NCBI GenBank assembly: GCA_014529385.2
Contig: CM043962.1
Coordinates: 45,325,598 to 45,389,597, forward strand
Direction: 5' to 3'
Length of the DNA stretch: 64,000 nucleotides
Source: Adiantum capillus-veneris
Lineage: Eukaryota; Streptophyta; Polypodiopsida; Polypodiales; Pteridaceae
In this document: piece by piece, positions 62,555-64,000 of the stretch
How positions within the stretch are numbered: the first letter of the stretch is position 1
Layout: every line of letters begins with the position of its first letter
Notes under the pieces: generated by a model
Database searches by the model: none
What the model was told of the DNA's origin: nothing
Seen by the model: the letters and a program-made list of their open reading frames with translations, nothing else
Made by a program: the position numbers and the translations under genes

Positions 62555-62960
62555 TACTTCCCAGCCATAGCCAAAAATTGCTTACAGCACATAAACACTC
62601 AAGACTTAGCTTTAAGCAGTGGGTATACCCATGCATGCCTGGACTAATCATCAATGAAGTCAGGAAGTATAGGTAGTTGCCCAAGGATGGAGTTTGCATG
62701 GGTCCACAAACATCACTATGCACAAGTGCAACCTATATGTGGCCCTAACTGAACCATCCTTTGGAAACTTTGGACGCTGATCTTACCCAAAATAGAGCCT
62801 TCACAAACATGTTTGACATGTGATTCAAAAGGTGGCAAACAAGCAACCATAACAGATTTTTGCAAACGCAGCAAACTGACAAAATTTAGACGCCCAAAAT
62901 GTGCATGCCAAAGTTTCTAAAATAGCCTTAGAATCCTCAACTAACGCTAAGAAAAAGAGA
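62555..62960 (-). pseudogene. Copia GAG-pre-integrase fragment
   Basis: The minus strand matches 47155-47530 of the nested Copia, including MHSDVCGPMQTPSLGNYLY (first integrase Asp) and the preceding zinc-binding region. It is about 400 bp and frameshifted. Confidence 0.75.
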
Positions 62961-63166
62961 GACAAATTTATTTATAAACCAAGATAATCCAAAACATCTT
63001 CGCCAAAGGTCCAATTCCTACCCAATCTATATCAACTTTGCCAGCTACAATACATGGCAAAAAATGTGTCACAAAATTGTACGATCGTGGGGCTTTACTC
63101 TAAGTTTGGATATGTGTGTTTACGGCTAAGAGAATTGTAGACATCTACTTTGCTTAACACGGGTTG

Positions 63167-64000
63167 TTATATGAATATGTTTTCATTTTGGCTCAATCCA
63201 AGAACTCTCAAGAAAATAAAGTACAAGTGCTTGCAAGCCAAATAAGATTTTTTCTTGGCCTCCCTATTGGTGAAATCAAGGCATGTGCAGTAGGGCTCAT
63301 CCTTTATGTGCACCTCATACACCCCCACATGTCCATCTACTACGTGATGCTCAACCTTGAAGACTTCATGTGCTTTGTCTACAATGCATTTCTCTTTAAT
63401 CACCTTAGCCTTTAAACAAAGAGCGAGACCAATTTTCTTAGTTGCTTCCTCTGAAATTGAACTACAAAATTTGACTCTTATACCATTTCTTAGTATTGAA
63501 CCACTGCTACCTGCTTTTGTTGAATTGGAAGTTCGCATTGTTGCTGCACTCTCTCGATCTTTTCCAATCGTCTCCACTTGAAATTCTCCTTTAATCAGTA
63601 CCTCAACTTCTTCATCGGTGAGATTTGTTCCTAGATCAACTGGCCCAATTGTTGGAGGAGGAGCTGACCTTGGTTCTATATTATCATCCACCACATAGAA
63701 TGAATAACATGTGTAGGACAAAACCAAAACCATTGTTTGATTAGTCCATTTGGATGTTTTTTATACCCCTCAAAAGATGGTGCAAGGGTCCCTTTACTAC
63801 ATGCCATTGTATTTTGTCCACATCTTTTTCCACCGTCGGGGGTGCCACTACATGTCACACGACTATTGAGAGGGGTTCTTCTGATTGCTCACACAGCTTC
63901 ATCGACCTTTTGTTTCAAAACACAAAACTTTGTCTTCTCTTTGGAATCCTCACTCCCATCTGCTACACTTGAATCTTTCGTGAAAACGATCTTCCTTGGC
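63167..64000 (-). pseudogene. SWIM zinc-finger gene, partial at edge
   Basis: The minus-strand frame 63733-63167 ends with VEHHVVDGHVGVYEVHIKDE, then CTCLDF and KSYLACKHLYFIFLRVLGLS. This is a SWIM zinc finger (C-x-C ... C-x-H), and the flanking YFIFLRVLG text resembles ZSWIM2-like proteins, in which SWIM acts as a protein- or DNA-binding module. Further upstream on the same strand (63950-63676, another frame) is coding-like sequence with Cys pairs (CSGTPDGGKRCG, KQWFWFCPTH). One TGA (near 63898) and a frameshift near 63690 separate the parts; an intron could explain the frame change but not the TGA. Either a multi-exon gene continues off the window or this is a decaying copy. Confidence 0.6.

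Overview
The window reads as nuclear DNA of a land plant. The evidence is a split host-gene model resembling the Arabidopsis At2g33490 family, plant-type Copia, Ty3/gypsy and LINE proteins, and retroelement primer-binding sites of the plant tRNA-iMet and tRNA-Asp types. Long CA/TG and CT/GA microsatellites and long C or G runs are abundant. The species cannot be named from the sequence; a large, repeat-rich genome, possibly of a non-seed plant, is an inference. No rRNA, functional tRNA, CRISPR array or operon was seen.

Left third (1-29 kb): LTR scraps and a LINE C-terminus (about 2 kb); three 3' exons of a BAR/hydroxyproline-rich host-type gene (5651-7038); a four-unit array of a tRNA-derived SINE-like repeat (8591-9359) beside the 5' part of a LINE (ORF1 plus endonuclease, 9395-11640); an LTR and LINE reverse-transcriptase scrap (11.7-13.1 kb); a short LTR with a tRNA-iMet primer site (13975-14128); a degenerate coding-like region (16.9-18.65 kb); another LINE end (19.9-20.15 kb); a reverse-strand LINE (23.9-26.1 kb); and a large inverted repeat (26.6-28.55 kb).

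Middle (29-56 kb): this holds the most unusual system. A complete 11.4-kb LTR element (29297-40671, target duplication GATTC) encodes one long Gag-protease frame and no reverse transcriptase or integrase. Its leader has repeats about 124 bp apart built around a 22-bp palindrome. The protein tail has repeated W-[IV]-P-K motifs, and a decayed, intronless piece of a DEAD-box RNA helicase lies just before the polypurine tract. A second, older copy lies downstream. Its 3' half is on the minus strand (52637 down to about 40890), including another part of the same helicase, and is interrupted by a complete dead Copia element (43204-50085, target duplication AATTC/AATTT). Its 5' half is on the plus strand (52638-55984). 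The halves meet at the same internal position to within a few bases, which suggests one element split by an inversion.

Right end (56-64 kb): AT-rich DNA without recognised genes; long CA, CT, G and C tracts; the 5' end of a second Copia copy (59020-60466) cut off by a chromovirus remnant (60467-62317, minus strand) in which the Gag start lies directly beside integrase; a small Copia scrap; and part of a SWIM zinc-finger gene on the minus strand at the edge.

Nearly all coding sequence is retroelement-derived and broken. The only host-gene candidates are the At2g33490-like exons, the SWIM-domain fragment and the degenerate 17-18.6 kb region. The elements interact by nesting, and the Gag-protease family would need reverse transcriptase and integrase from another element to move.
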